Below are positions 8,204-17,351 of a stretch of 64,000 bases of DNA, one piece after another (positions within the stretch are counted from its first letter, which is position 1; every line of letters begins with the position of its first letter). The DNA lies in contig NZ_JAUMIT010000001.1 in the NCBI RefSeq assembly GCF_030519655.1, positions 372,001 through 436,000 of the forward strand, in the 5' to 3' direction. This DNA comes from Wenyingzhuangia gilva. Its GTDB lineage: Bacteria; Bacteroidota; Bacteroidia; Flavobacteriales; Flavobacteriaceae. The notes beneath the pieces were generated by a model. The model did no database searches. It was not told the origin of the DNA and saw nothing but the letters and a program-made list of their open reading frames with translations. Made by a program: the position numbers and the translations under genes.

Positions 8204-9259
8204 ATGAGAAAAAAATACACTATTAAAGATATTGCAGAACTTGCAGGGGTTTCTAAAGGAACTGTTGATCGTGTAATTCATAAAAGAGGGAAGGTTTCTG
8301 AGAAAGCTTTTGTAGATGTTACTCGAATCTTAGAAGAAATCGACTACAAACCCAACTTAATTGCTAGGAATTTAAAAAACAATAAGGTTTACAGCATTTG
8401 TGTATTAATTCCTGATTATCATCTGGATGATTATTGGCTATCTTGTAAAGAAGGGATTCAATCTGTAAAGCAAGAGTTTTCAGCCTTTGATATTGAAATA
8501 AATACATTATTATATCACTCTAAAGACGTTAACTCCTTTTTACAAAAAAGTAATGAAGTACTTAATTTAAAACCTGATGCTGTTTTAATGGTTCCTTCAT
8601 TTCAAAAAGAGTCAGAAACAATTATTAACTTATTAGCTAGTCAAGATATTGTTGTAAGTATTTTTAACAACAACATTCCTAATAATAAGATTTTTAATTT
8701 TGTAGGGCAAGATTTGATTAAAAGTGGTAGAATTGCTGCTAAATTGTTTGATTTAATTTTAGGGAACGGAAAAGTAGCCATCCTTTATATTGGTGCAAAC
8801 TTTAAAAATGCTACCTATTTTCACGAAAAAGACCAAGGATTTAAAGAATATATACAACAAACTGAAACAGCTTTAAGCTCTGTTACTAAAACTTTCTCAT
8901 CTGAAAATTTAGAAATTGAGTTGATAGACTTTTTAAATCAACATCCTGATATAAAAGGGATATTTGTAACAAACTCCAAAACATACATGGTTGCGGAATT
9001 GATAAAAAAACATAAACTAAAAGATCTTAAGTTAATTGGTTATGATTTACTTGAAGAAAACATCACTTACTTAAAAAACAATACTATTCAGTTTTTAATT
9101 CATCAAAATGCAAAACATCAAATACACTTAGGATTAACAAATCTTATAGAACATTTTATGTTTGGCAAAAAAACACCTAAAAGAAATTTATTACCGATTA
9201 ATATTATAAACTCAGAAAATTTAAGTTCTTATACCCAAAAAGAAACAATTTATGAGTAA
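8204..9259 (+). CDS. LacI-family transcriptional regulator with periplasmic-binding-like sensor domain
   Basis: A 351-residue DNA-binding regulator. Residues 5-31 form the LacI-type helix-turn-helix and hinge start (YTIKDIAELAGVSKGTVDRVIHKRGKVS). The rest is a sugar-binding type I periplasmic-binding-like domain (SICVLIPDYHLDDYW, then VGQDLIKSGRIAAKLF and LIGYDLLEENI). I chose ATG 8204, which gives the MRKKYTIKDI start; the 39-codon upward extension would translate the operator palindromes. Divergent orientation to the nag operon suggests it senses GlcNAc or a derivative, and the operator array just upstream suggests it controls its own gene. Ligand and polarity are inferred. Confidence 0.92.
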   Translation: MRKKYTIKDIAELAGVSKGTVDRVIHKRGKVSEKAFVDVTRILEEIDYKPNLIARNLKNNKVYSICVLIPDYHLDDYWLSCKEGIQSVKQEFSAFDIEINTLLYHSKDVNSFLQKSNEVLNLKPDAVLMVPSFQKESETIINLLASQDIVVSIFNNNIPNNKIFNFVGQDLIKSGRIAAKLFDLILGNGKVAILYIGANFKNATYFHEKDQGFKEYIQQTETALSSVTKTFSSENLEIELIDFLNQHPDIKGIFVTNSKTYMVAELIKKHKLKDLKLIGYDLLEENITYLKNNTIQFLIHQNAKHQIHLGLTNLIEHFMFGKKTPKRNLLPINIINSENLSSYTQKETIYE

Positions 9260-9275
9260 CTAATTCTATAGACAT

Positions 9276-9308
9276 AAAAAAGCCCAACTAAATTAGTTGG
9301 GCTTTTTT
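9276..9308. terminator. Bidirectional intrinsic terminator
   Basis: Inverted repeat AGCCCAACTAA and TTAGTTGGGCT flanked by an A-tract and a T-tract, located between the convergent LacI-family and pyrophosphatase genes. Confidence 0.88.
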
Positions 9309-9328
9309 ATACTTATTTATTATATTAA

Positions 9329-10243
9329 TTACAACACTGGAATAATTTGCTTTTTACGAGATACCACTCCTGGTAACACTACCAAATCACTAGTTACTGT
9401 TGCATTAAATTTAGATTCTGCTACTTGTTTCACCACATCATTTGGGACAAATAATGTTGATTCTTCTTTTAAAATATCAACTACAAATAATAAAACCTCA
9501 TCTAGTTCTTCTTTTACTTTTATAGCTTCCATCGCTAATAGAATAGCATCTTTTCTATCTAAAACAATATTTGGACTTGTAGTTTCTAACACAGAAACTC
9601 TGTATTTATTACCACTAGCTTCGTACTTTTTACTATCCATTTTAATCAATTCCTCATCAGAAAAGGCAGAAATATCAGATTTTGCTTCAAACATTTTAGT
9701 AGCATATTCTGTAATATCAATTCCTAACTTAAAAGCCAAATGTTCAGCCATCATTTTATCATCCTCAGTAGTGGTTGGGCTACGGAATTCTAAGGTGTCA
9801 GAAATAATACAAGACAACATTAAACCAGCAATTTCATTTGGCAAGTCTTCAACCTCTTCAGACCCTAAAATTAAATACATTACAGATGCTGTAGATGCCA
9901 AAGGTTTTATGGTAATATCTATAGGTCCAGCCGTTTCTATACCACCTACCAATTTATGATGATCTATAATTTGAGTAATATTACATTCGTTAATGTTTTC
10001 AAACAATTCATCTGGATTATTGGTATCAACAATTACTACTTCATCTTGAGCCGAAACTGAAGTTAAAATTTCAGGAACCTCAAAACCCCAATGTTTTAAA
10101 ACAAATAAAGCTTCTGTATTAGGAGTTCCTAACACATAAGGTTTTGATTCAACTCCTTGTTGATTTAAATACCAAGACCATACAATTGCAGATGCAGTTG
10201 CATCAGTATCTGGAGATCTATGTCCAAAAATTTTTAATGCCAT
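9329..10243 (-). CDS. ppaC: Manganese-dependent inorganic pyrophosphatase (DHH family)
   Basis: Hydrolyses pyrophosphate to phosphate in the cytosol and so pulls biosynthetic reactions forward. The 304-residue length and motif order fit family II pyrophosphatases: GHRSPDTDA at residues 7-15 (metal ligands His8, Asp12, Asp14), VDTNNPDE near 72-79, and the DHH signature DHHKLVGG at 94-101. The C-terminal DHHA2 domain ends in SRKKQ (residues 295-299), the basic SRKKQ-type motif that binds substrate phosphates. A TAttTTTG sequence on the minus strand at 10276-10283 could be its -7 element, but no TTTG lies at the right distance. Single gene unit with its own terminator. Confidence 0.95.
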   Translation of the reverse strand: MALKIFGHRSPDTDATASAIVWSWYLNQQGVESKPYVLGTPNTEALFVLKHWGFEVPEILTSVSAQDEVVIVDTNNPDELFENINECNITQIIDHHKLVGGIETAGPIDITIKPLASTASVMYLILGSEEVEDLPNEIAGLMLSCIISDTLEFRSPTTTEDDKMMAEHLAFKLGIDITEYATKMFEAKSDISAFSDEELIKMDSKKYEASGNKYRVSVLETTSPNIVLDRKDAILLAMEAIKVKEELDEVLLFVVDILKEESTLFVPNDVVKQVAESKFNATVTSDLVVLPGVVSRKKQIIPVL

Positions 10244-10311
10244 ATTTATTAAGTTAAGTCCGTTTTTTCAGAGCACAAAAATACAAATAAAAAAATGTAT
10301 CTGTATATATG

Positions 10312-12825
10312 TTAAAAAGTAAATCCAAAAGACCCTTTTATCCCAAATTTATTGGCATTAGGATGGTCTAAATAACTCCCTCTCCAATAAAAATCTAATC
10401 TAAAAACTTTAAAAATATTATCAATTCCTGCATTATATTCATAATAAACCTTACTAGGAGTAATGGTTTTAGCTTCTAAATTTAAAAAAGGTAAAGATTG
10501 AAATGCTGGTAAATTCCTATCGATATTTACTTGAGAAATGGTTCCGTATGCTCCTTTTATTCCAACAACCTCACGAAGATTTAACTTTCTTAAAAAAGGA
10601 ATTTTACCTAAAATACGTCCATTAAAATTATGTTCTAAATGCAAAGAAGCATAAGTATCTGTCACAAATTCATAATAATTCAACAACCCAAAAGTATTTT
10701 GAATATTAAAAAAGGATTGATTTCCAGGTACAATATTTAAAAGCGCTAAAGAAGCTTCTCCAAATGTTTTACCCACCTCAATTGTAGTGGTGGTTCTACC
10801 AATGCTTCCTATATAAAAAGGTTGCTTGTAATACATTTGTAATTTTTGATAATCAAAATCGCTATTAAACAAAGCTCCAAAACCGTTGGCATAACTTAAA
10901 TAGAAAACAGGAAAATTGTCATTTACATTTTTACGTTCTACTCCGTTCCCAAAAATTTTTCTTCCTGGTGTATATTTAATCGCAAAACCTAATTCTGTTT
11001 GTTGTGTTTCGTTTTGAATATTTCCATACTCATCATAATAAGACAAATTAAAAGCAGTAGAGGCTGATTTTAAATTTCTTTGAACAAAATTCAACTCAAA
11101 ATTGATATTATCAACTGGTTCTGCACTAAAAAACACGTTGGTTAATTTTACATCTGTCAGCAAGTTTGAAGCTCCGCTAGAAAACAATCCAGAGGTAGCA
11201 AAACTTCTACCTAACACATCATTACTTGTAGTTAAACCAGCTCCTGTTTGCTCAACGTCATCTCTATGCCCTATTCCAAAAATTAATCTTTTTTGTTTGT
11301 CGAACATATATTTGTAAGACACTCCATATTTTACTCTTTGATCTTTAAAACCATAAGCAGTATATCCTTGAAGTCGCCACATATCATTCACCCCAAAATA
11401 GGTTCTACCTCCCACTCTAATTCTAATTCCTTCAACATCATTATAATCAAAAGTGGAAAATACAGGACCGTAATCAAAGTTTGGAAACTCTACATATCCT
11501 GTCGCTAAAATCACTCCCAAATTATATATTCTTTTAAACTTTGGAACCGTTTTTAGGGTATCTAACATGGAATAAATTCCCTGTTCATTTTTATCTAGTT
11601 TTTCAATTCTATGCGTTTTCCAATAAGTATCGCCTGCATTGTAAATACTATCAGCAAACACATCTGATTTTTCTTTGTAAAAACTCTCTTTTTTAGGCTT
11701 GTTAAAATTATAAGAATCAAAATAAGTCGTTCTTTTTCCAAAAACTCCCATAGATGATTTTTTCTTTCGCAAACTAAAGTCTGCCATCATGTAATCTTTT
11801 TCTGGAAGGATCACTGAATCATTTTCAACCTTGTAATCACGTTCTAAATAAACCTCTTTGATCCAGTTTAAATTAGCACTTTTAGAAACTTGCATACTGA
11901 TATCTTTCACTGCAAAAACAGTATCAGCAATCCACATATCTCCTTTAAAGGTCAACTCGTTTTTACGAATGGGATAATAAATAATATTATAACACCATTT
12001 TCCAGAAATGGTAGCACTGTCTGCTAACACATAATTGTAAGTATTAACCCCAGCTTTCCCAACAGGACTTGTGAAACTTTTTCCAAACAAACGAATATAA
12101 TCATCGTAAATATCATAATCTACATATAAGTCTTTAATATAAGTGGTAACTCCCTCACCTGCACCAATTCCAGAGTTTTTATTAGCAACCAAATCTTCTC
12201 TAACAGATTGTTTATCTCCTTCATTTCTTCCATAAACATTATAAACAGATTCGTTTATATAAACAGGCAAAAAGTTTTTTCCAGAAACTTTAGAAGTATC
12301 TATTTGTTTAAAAACAAATTCCATCCCTTTAAAAATCTTTTGTTCTGTAAATGAGGAGTCTATATTGTTTAAATCGAACTGAATTTTCTCGTATTTTTCG
12401 TACTGATAATTCGGGAACATTCTAAGTCCGTTACTTTTTTCTCTTGCCCAAACTTTTTCTAGTAATGCAATGGCCGGATTTCCTTTTTTAGGTACCCTTC
12501 CTGTTACAATGGTTACAGTTTGTAGTTGATCGGCACTTTCTTTTAAAACAAATTTAAAATACTGATTTTGTTTTTCTATCGGTAGTATTACTTTATCGAA
12601 CCCAACATAACTTGCTTGTAATTCGGTATGTGTTTTAGGTGATGATAAATAAAAAGTTCCATTCTCATCCGAAACGGTTCCTTCGGTAGTATTTTTAAAA
12701 ATTACACTCGCAAAAGGTAAAGGATTTCCATCAACATCTACCACTACTCCTTTAACCTTAGACTGGGCAAAAGTAGTTATGGTAACCAATAAAAATATAA
12801 TATTAATTAGGGACTTATAATTCAT
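10312..12825 (-). CDS. DUF5686 family outer-membrane protein with carboxypeptidase-regulatory-like N-terminal domain
   Basis: An 837-residue protein beginning with a signal peptide (MNYKSLINIIFLLVTITTFAQ). Residues 22-105 are a CarboxypepD_reg-like beta-sandwich (VKGVVVDVDGNPLPFASVIFKN, TEGTVSDENGTFYL), common at the N-terminus of Bacteroidota surface proteins. The remainder matches the DUF5686 layout, with a long periplasmic region and a C-terminal set of amphipathic strands that ends in an aromatic residue (GSFGFTF), as expected of an outer-membrane beta-barrel. Its function is unknown; a role in outer-membrane transport or assembly is only a guess. It lies downstream of pdhB but a terminator separates them. 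Confidence 0.85.
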   Translation of the reverse strand: MNYKSLINIIFLLVTITTFAQSKVKGVVVDVDGNPLPFASVIFKNTTEGTVSDENGTFYLSSPKTHTELQASYVGFDKVILPIEKQNQYFKFVLKESADQLQTVTIVTGRVPKKGNPAIALLEKVWAREKSNGLRMFPNYQYEKYEKIQFDLNNIDSSFTEQKIFKGMEFVFKQIDTSKVSGKNFLPVYINESVYNVYGRNEGDKQSVREDLVANKNSGIGAGEGVTTYIKDLYVDYDIYDDYIRLFGKSFTSPVGKAGVNTYNYVLADSATISGKWCYNIIYYPIRKNELTFKGDMWIADTVFAVKDISMQVSKSANLNWIKEVYLERDYKVENDSVILPEKDYMMADFSLRKKKSSMGVFGKRTTYFDSYNFNKPKKESFYKEKSDVFADSIYNAGDTYWKTHRIEKLDKNEQGIYSMLDTLKTVPKFKRIYNLGVILATGYVEFPNFDYGPVFSTFDYNDVEGIRIRVGGRTYFGVNDMWRLQGYTAYGFKDQRVKYGVSYKYMFDKQKRLIFGIGHRDDVEQTGAGLTTSNDVLGRSFATSGLFSSGASNLLTDVKLTNVFFSAEPVDNINFELNFVQRNLKSASTAFNLSYYDEYGNIQNETQQTELGFAIKYTPGRKIFGNGVERKNVNDNFPVFYLSYANGFGALFNSDFDYQKLQMYYKQPFYIGSIGRTTTTIEVGKTFGEASLALLNIVPGNQSFFNIQNTFGLLNYYEFVTDTYASLHLEHNFNGRILGKIPFLRKLNLREVVGIKGAYGTISQVNIDRNLPAFQSLPFLNLEAKTITPSKVYYEYNAGIDNIFKVFRLDFYWRGSYLDHPNANKFGIKGSFGFTF

Positions 12826-12831
12826 TTAGAT

Positions 12832-12867
12832 AAAAAAATTCCTTTCTCAAAAGTAAGAAAGGAATTT
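12832..12867 (-). terminator. Intrinsic terminator downstream of pdhB
   Basis: Inverted repeat AAATTCCTTTCT and AGAAAGGAATTT with an 8-base loop. Read on the minus strand it is followed by a T-rich stretch, so it would end the pdhB transcript just before the DUF5686 gene. Confidence 0.75.
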
Positions 12868-12894
12868 AGAATAAGATATGTTGTTACGCAGAAA

Positions 12895-13875
12895 TTACTT
12901 TACGTATAAAGTTGCTTTTACAGCATCAATAACGTCTTGTGCATTTGGTAACCATTCCTCCATTAAAACTGGAGAATATGCTGCTGGTGTGTCTGCAGTA
13001 TTAATTCTTTGAATTGGAGCATCTAAATAATCAAATGCTTGTTCTTGTACTCTGTATGCTATTTCAGTAGCTACTGAACCAAATGGCCAAGCTTCTTCTA
13101 AAATAACCAAACGATTTGTTTTCTTCACAGATTCTATAATCGCTTTAGTATCCATAGGGCGAACAGTACGTAAATCTATAATTTCGATAGAAATTCCCTC
13201 TTTTTCTAAAACCTCAGCAGCTTTGTAAGCTTCTTTGATAATTTTCCCGAAAGAAACCACAGTTACATCTGTACCTTTTCTTTTAACATCAGCAACTCCT
13301 AAAGGAATAATGTATTCTCCTTCTGGCACTTCTCCTTTATCCCCATACATTTGCTCAGACTCCATAAAAATAACTGGATCGTTATCTCTAATCGCAGCTT
13401 TTAATAATCCTTTGGCATCATATGGGTTAGATGGTACTACAACTTTTAAACCTGGAGTATTTGCAAACCAGTTTTCAAAAGCTTGTGAATGTGTTGCTCC
13501 TAATTGTCCTGCTGATGCAGTTGGTCCTCTAAAAACAATTGGACAAGGAAATTGTCCTCCTGACATCTGTCTAATTTTTGCAGCGTTGTTTATAATTTGA
13601 TCAATACCAACCAAAGCAAAGTTAAAAGTCATATACTCTACAATTGGTCTGTTACCAGTCATAGTAGAACCTACGGCAATACCACCAAACCCTAACTCGG
13701 CAATCGGTGCATCAATTACACGTTTGTCTCCAAACTCATCTAACATTCCTTTTGAAGCCTTGTAAGCTCCATTATATTCAGCAACCTCTTCTCCAATCAA
13801 ATAAATGCTTTCATCCAAACGCATTTCTTCGCTCATCGCTTCACAAATTGCCTCTCTAAATTGTATAGTTTTCAT
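12895..13875 (-). CDS. pdhB: Pyruvate dehydrogenase complex E1 component, beta subunit
   Basis: Half of the thiamine-diphosphate E1 enzyme that decarboxylates pyruvate and acetylates the lipoyl arm of E2. The 326-residue length and sequence fit the E1-beta family: FREAICEAMSEEM at the start, the ThDP-contact segment GEEVAEYNGAYKASKG near 28-43, DAPIAELGFGGIAVG at 55-69, and the C-terminal transketolase domain with VIDLRTVRPMD-type sequence (IIDLRTVRPMDTKAI). The alpha subunit and E2 are not in the window, so they must lie elsewhere; a split arrangement is common in flavobacteria. It diverges from etfB. A TAttTTTG at 13901-13908 (minus strand) is a weak -7 candidate. Confidence 0.95.
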   Translation of the reverse strand: MKTIQFREAICEAMSEEMRLDESIYLIGEEVAEYNGAYKASKGMLDEFGDKRVIDAPIAELGFGGIAVGSTMTGNRPIVEYMTFNFALVGIDQIINNAAKIRQMSGGQFPCPIVFRGPTASAGQLGATHSQAFENWFANTPGLKVVVPSNPYDAKGLLKAAIRDNDPVIFMESEQMYGDKGEVPEGEYIIPLGVADVKRKGTDVTVVSFGKIIKEAYKAAEVLEKEGISIEIIDLRTVRPMDTKAIIESVKKTNRLVILEEAWPFGSVATEIAYRVQEQAFDYLDAPIQRINTADTPAAYSPVLMEEWLPNAQDVIDAVKATLYVK

Positions 13876-14017
13876 GTACTCTATTTTATTTAAACGTTCA
13901 CAAAAATAACAAAAACACAGTCATATTTTCTAATATTAAACCAAAATATTTACAAAATTTAATTTACATTAGCTTTTACTTATTTAGAAATATATATAAA
14001 TAGATAAACTTCTCAAT

Positions 14018-14764
14018 ATGAAAATATTAGTTTGTATAAGTCATGTTCCAGATACTACTTCTAAAATCAATTTCACTAGTGATTCGACAGAATTTGATAC
14101 AAATGGAGTACAATTTGTTATAAATCCTTATGATGAGTTTGCATTAACAAGAGCAATCTGGTTTCAAGAAAAACAAGGAGCAACTGTTACTGTGGTAAAT
14201 GTAGGAGATGCAAGTACCGAACCTACTTTAAGAAAAGCATTGGCAATTGGAGCTGATGAAGCAATTCGTATTGATGCAAAACCTACTGATGGTTTTTATG
14301 TTGCACAACAAATTGCAGAAGTATATAGAAATGGAGAATACGATTTAATTTTAACAGGTAAAGAATCTATTGATTACAATGGAGGAATGGTGCCTGGTTT
14401 ACTTGCTTCTTTCTTAGATATTGACTACATTAATGCTTGTATTGGATTAGAAATTGAAGGAAACGCAGTAAGTGCTTCTAGAGAAATTGATGGAGGTACA
14501 GAAAAATTAAGTGCTACGTTACCTATTGTAATTGCTGGGCAAAAAGGTTTAGTTGAAGAAAAAGACCTTAAAATACCTAACATGAGGGGAATTATGATGG
14601 CTCGTAAAAAACCTTTAAATGTTGTTCCTGCTATAGAATGTATAACCACCACTCAAATTACAAACTTTGAGAAAAATGCTGAGAAAAGTGCTTGTAAAAT
14701 GGTTGATGCCGACAACTTAGATGAGTTGATCAACTTACTTCACAACGAAGCAAAAGTAATTTAA
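14018..14764 (+). CDS. etfB: Electron transfer flavoprotein beta subunit (FixA family)
   Basis: Small subunit of the soluble electron carrier that takes electrons from acyl-CoA dehydrogenases and similar flavoenzymes. The 248-residue protein begins MKILVCISHVPDT and has the AMP-binding segment typical of EtfB (VTVVNVGDAS, then LILTGKESIDYNGGMVPGLLA). The conserved recognition-loop region LPIVIAGQKGLVEEKDLKIPNMRGIMMARKKP is split here into short pieces but all are present. It is followed after 49 bases by etfA, and the two are almost certainly cotranscribed. Confidence 0.95.
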   Translation: MKILVCISHVPDTTSKINFTSDSTEFDTNGVQFVINPYDEFALTRAIWFQEKQGATVTVVNVGDASTEPTLRKALAIGADEAIRIDAKPTDGFYVAQQIAEVYRNGEYDLILTGKESIDYNGGMVPGLLASFLDIDYINACIGLEIEGNAVSASREIDGGTEKLSATLPIVIAGQKGLVEEKDLKIPNMRGIMMARKKPLNVVPAIECITTTQITNFEKNAEKSACKMVDADNLDELINLLHNEAKVI

Positions 14765-14813
14765 TTTAAAAACCTTGTGCCTTAAATAATTAGGTAACTA
14801 AAAACATACAAAA

Positions 14814-15773
14814 ATGTCTGTATTAGTATACGCTGACAATAGCGAAGGAAAATTTAAGAAATCTGCCTTAGAGGTAGTTTCTTATGGAAAAGCACTAGCA
14901 AATCAACTAAACACTGATTTAACAGTCATAACAATTAACGCAACTGAGCCTGAACAGTTACAAAAATACGGTGCCAACAAAATATTATTTGTAAAAGATG
15001 ATAGCTTTATTTTTAATGCAAAAATATATGCTGGAATCATTACCGAAGCTGCATTTACTAGTAATACCAACATCATTATAATTGATAGTAGTACTAATGG
15101 TAAATATCTTGCTCCTTTGTTAGCTGCTAAATTTAATGCTGGTTATGTATCAAACGTAGTGAGTGCTCCAAGCAATCTTACTCCTTTTACAGTAAAACGT
15201 AAAACTTTTTCCAACAAAGCATTTAGCAACACTGTAATTACTGCCGATAGTAAAGTCATTGGATTGGCTAAAAATGCTTTCGAAGTTAAAGAAGATCCTA
15301 CAACTGCTGAAGTTGAAGAATTCTCTCCTGTGTTGTTGTCTACAAGTGTTAAATCAGAATCTATTGAAAAAGCATCAGGTAAAATTGCCATTGCAGATGC
15401 AGATATTGTGGTTTCTGGAGGTAGAGGATTAAAGGGGCCTGAAAACTTTAAAATGATTGAAGAGTTAGCAGATGTTTTAGGTGCTGCCACCGCTTGTTCT
15501 AAACCTGTGTCTGACATGGGATGGAGACCTCATGGAGAACATGTTGGACAAACAGGAAAGCCTGTAGCTGCTAATCTTTACATTGCCATTGCCATTTCTG
15601 GTGCCATTCAACATTTGGCTGGAGTAAACGCTTCTAAAACCAAAGTGGTCATCAACACAGATCCTGAAGCTCCTTTCTTTAAAGCGGCAGATTACGGAAT
15701 TGTAGGAGATGCTTTTGAAGTAGTTCCTCAATTAATTGAAAAATTAAAAGCGTTTAAAGTAGAAAACGCATAA
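14814..15773 (+). CDS. etfA: Electron transfer flavoprotein alpha subunit (FixB family)
   Basis: FAD-binding subunit, partner of the EtfB encoded directly upstream. The 319-residue protein has an N-terminal domain of about 190 residues and the C-terminal FAD domain with the family signature: VSGGRGLKGPENF, then ATACSKPVSDMGWRPHGEHVGQTGKPV and IAIAISGAIQHLAGV, and VVINTDPEAPFFKAADYGIVGD. All expected FAD contacts (Arg, Ser/Thr of the PxSD motif, GQTGK loop, SGAIQH, NxDPxAP) are visible. It sits 16 bases ahead of the bifunctional nuclease gene, which may share the transcript. Confidence 0.96.
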   Translation: MSVLVYADNSEGKFKKSALEVVSYGKALANQLNTDLTVITINATEPEQLQKYGANKILFVKDDSFIFNAKIYAGIITEAAFTSNTNIIIIDSSTNGKYLAPLLAAKFNAGYVSNVVSAPSNLTPFTVKRKTFSNKAFSNTVITADSKVIGLAKNAFEVKEDPTTAEVEEFSPVLLSTSVKSESIEKASGKIAIADADIVVSGGRGLKGPENFKMIEELADVLGAATACSKPVSDMGWRPHGEHVGQTGKPVAANLYIAIAISGAIQHLAGVNASKTKVVINTDPEAPFFKAADYGIVGDAFEVVPQLIEKLKAFKVENA

Positions 15774-15789
15774 TTATTAAAAATAAAGA

Positions 15790-16425
15790 ATGAGTTTAGT
15801 ACAATTAGATATTAGAGGAATATCCTATAGCCAAACCCAAACAGGTGCTTATGCCTTAGTATTGAGTGAGGTAAATGGCGAAAGAACCCTTCCAATTGTA
15901 ATTGGTGCTTTTGAAGCTCAATCCATTGCCATTGCGTTGGAAAGCGAAATAACTCCACCAAGACCTTTAACTCACGATTTATTTAAAACTTTTGCCGAGT
16001 CTTATAACATCCGTGTAAAAGAAGTCATTATTCACAAATTAGTTGATGGTGTATTTTTTTCTAGTATGATTTGTATCCAAAATGATGAAGAAAAAGTCTT
16101 TGATGCAAGAACTTCTGATGCTATTGCTTTGGCCATTCGTTTTAATACACCCATTTATACGTATCAAAACATATTAGATAAAGCAGGTATTATTCTTAAA
16201 CAAGAAGATTTTGTAGATGCTCAAGAAGATGATGAAAACGAAAATCTAATGGAAGAAGAAGACGATGAAATTACAGACTTACTGAACAGTTCAAAACCTG
16301 AAGATTTAAAAAAGATATATCAAAACATTTCTACACCAGAACTTGAAAAGAAACTAAATACAGCTATAGAGAAAGAAGATTACGAAACAGCTGCTAAAAT
16401 TAGAGATGAGCTCAACAAAAGATAA
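15790..16425 (+). CDS. Bifunctional nuclease family (DUF151) protein with C-terminal UVR motif
   Basis: A 211-residue cytosolic protein. Residues about 5-130 are a BFN/DUF151 domain (LPIVIGAFEAQSIAIALE, then ARTSDAIALAIRFNTPIY), a fold linked to RNA/DNA nuclease activity in a few studied members. After an acidic linker (EDDENENLMEEEDDE, residues 144-158) the last 40 residues form a UvrB/UvrC-type helical hairpin (ELEKKLNTAIEKEDYETAAKIRDELNK), a protein-protein interaction motif. Biochemical role in this organism is unknown. It follows etfA by 16 bases and is closed by a strong terminator. Confidence 0.9.
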   Translation: MSLVQLDIRGISYSQTQTGAYALVLSEVNGERTLPIVIGAFEAQSIAIALESEITPPRPLTHDLFKTFAESYNIRVKEVIIHKLVDGVFFSSMICIQNDEEKVFDARTSDAIALAIRFNTPIYTYQNILDKAGIILKQEDFVDAQEDDENENLMEEEDDEITDLLNSSKPEDLKKIYQNISTPELEKKLNTAIEKEDYETAAKIRDELNKR

Positions 16426-16452
16426 GTTGTTAATAATGTTTTATAAAATATC

Positions 16453-16485
16453 AAAAGTCGATACCTAAACGTATCGACTTTTTTA
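16453..16485 (+). terminator. Intrinsic terminator after the etfB-etfA-nuclease unit
   Basis: Inverted repeat AAAAGTCGATAC and GTATCGACTTTT with a 6-base loop followed by a T-run. Confidence 0.9.
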
Positions 16486-16514
16486 TAATTTTACCGTTAC
16501 TTATATTTTTTACC

Positions 16515-17339
16515 ATGAAACAATATTTAGATCTAATCAAACACATTCAAGAAAACGGAGTACAAAAAGGAGATCGTACTGGTACAGGAACAAAAAGTGT
16601 TTTTGGATATCAAATGCGTTTTGATTTGTCTGAAGGTTTCCCAATGGTAACCACTAAAAAATTACATTTAAAATCTATTATTCACGAATTGCTTTGGTTC
16701 TTAAAAGGAGAAACAAACATTAAATACTTAAAAGAACACAATGTAAAAATTTGGGATGCATGGGCTGATGAAAATGGCGATTTAGGACCCGTTTACGGAC
16801 ATCAATGGCGTAATTGGAACAGTGAAGAGATTGATCAAATTTCTGAATTGATTGAAACCTTAAAAACCAATCCCAACAGTAGAAGAATGCTAGTTTCTGC
16901 ATGGAACCCTAGTGTATTGCCTGATACAAGTATTTCTTTTGCAGAAAACGTAGCCAACAACAAAGCTGCCTTACCTCCATGCCATGCCTTTTTTCAATTC
17001 TATGTTGCCGAAGGAAAACTATCTTGTCAATTATACCAACGTAGTGCCGATGTATTTTTAGGAGTTCCTTTTAACATTGCATCTTACGCCTTGTTGGTTT
17101 TAATGATTGCTCAAGTAGTTGGTTTAAAACCTGGAGAATTTATTCACACTTTTGGAGATGCACATATTTATAACAATCATTTTGAACAAATAGCGTTACA
17201 ATTAAGTAGAGATCCTAAACCTTTACCTAAAATGATTTTAAACCCTGAGGTAAAGAATATTTTTGACTTTACTTATGAGGATTTTAGTTTAGAAGATTAC
17301 AATCCACATCCATTAATTAAAGGTAAAGTATCTGTTTAA
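16515..17339 (+). CDS. thyA: Thymidylate synthase
   Basis: Methylates dUMP to dTMP with methylene-tetrahydrofolate, giving dihydrofolate. The 274-residue protein starts [15 protein letters not shown] and carries the dUMP phosphate-binding Arg in GDRTGTGT (19-26), the conserved tryptophan-rich block [20 protein letters not shown] (80-99), the nucleophile Cys156 in [10 protein letters not shown], and the QRSAD-type motif [15 protein letters not shown] gap of about 30 residues relative to the short E. coli-type enzyme is not apparent, so length is normal. The folate partner folA lies 1 kb downstream in the same direction. Confidence 0.97.
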   Translation: MKQYLDLIKHIQENGVQKGDRTGTGTKSVFGYQMRFDLSEGFPMVTTKKLHLKSIIHELLWFLKGETNIKYLKEHNVKIWDAWADENGDLGPVYGHQWRNWNSEEIDQISELIETLKTNPNSRRMLVSAWNPSVLPDTSISFAENVANNKAALPPCHAFFQFYVAEGKLSCQLYQRSADVFLGVPFNIASYALLVLMIAQVVGLKPGEFIHTFGDAHIYNNHFEQIALQLSRDPKPLPKMILNPEVKNIFDFTYEDFSLEDYNPHPLIKGKVSV

Positions 17340-17351
17340 AAAATCCCCTAA

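Noticed and set aside
9297-9959. A 220-codon open frame antisense to ppaC
   Set aside because: It lies wholly opposite a well-conserved gene and starts inside the terminator; Ser/Thr-rich composition is what antisense of an AT-rich gene gives.
13901-13908. TAttTTTG as promoter of pdhB
   Set aside because: No TTTG at the expected 19-base distance; kept only as a weak remark.
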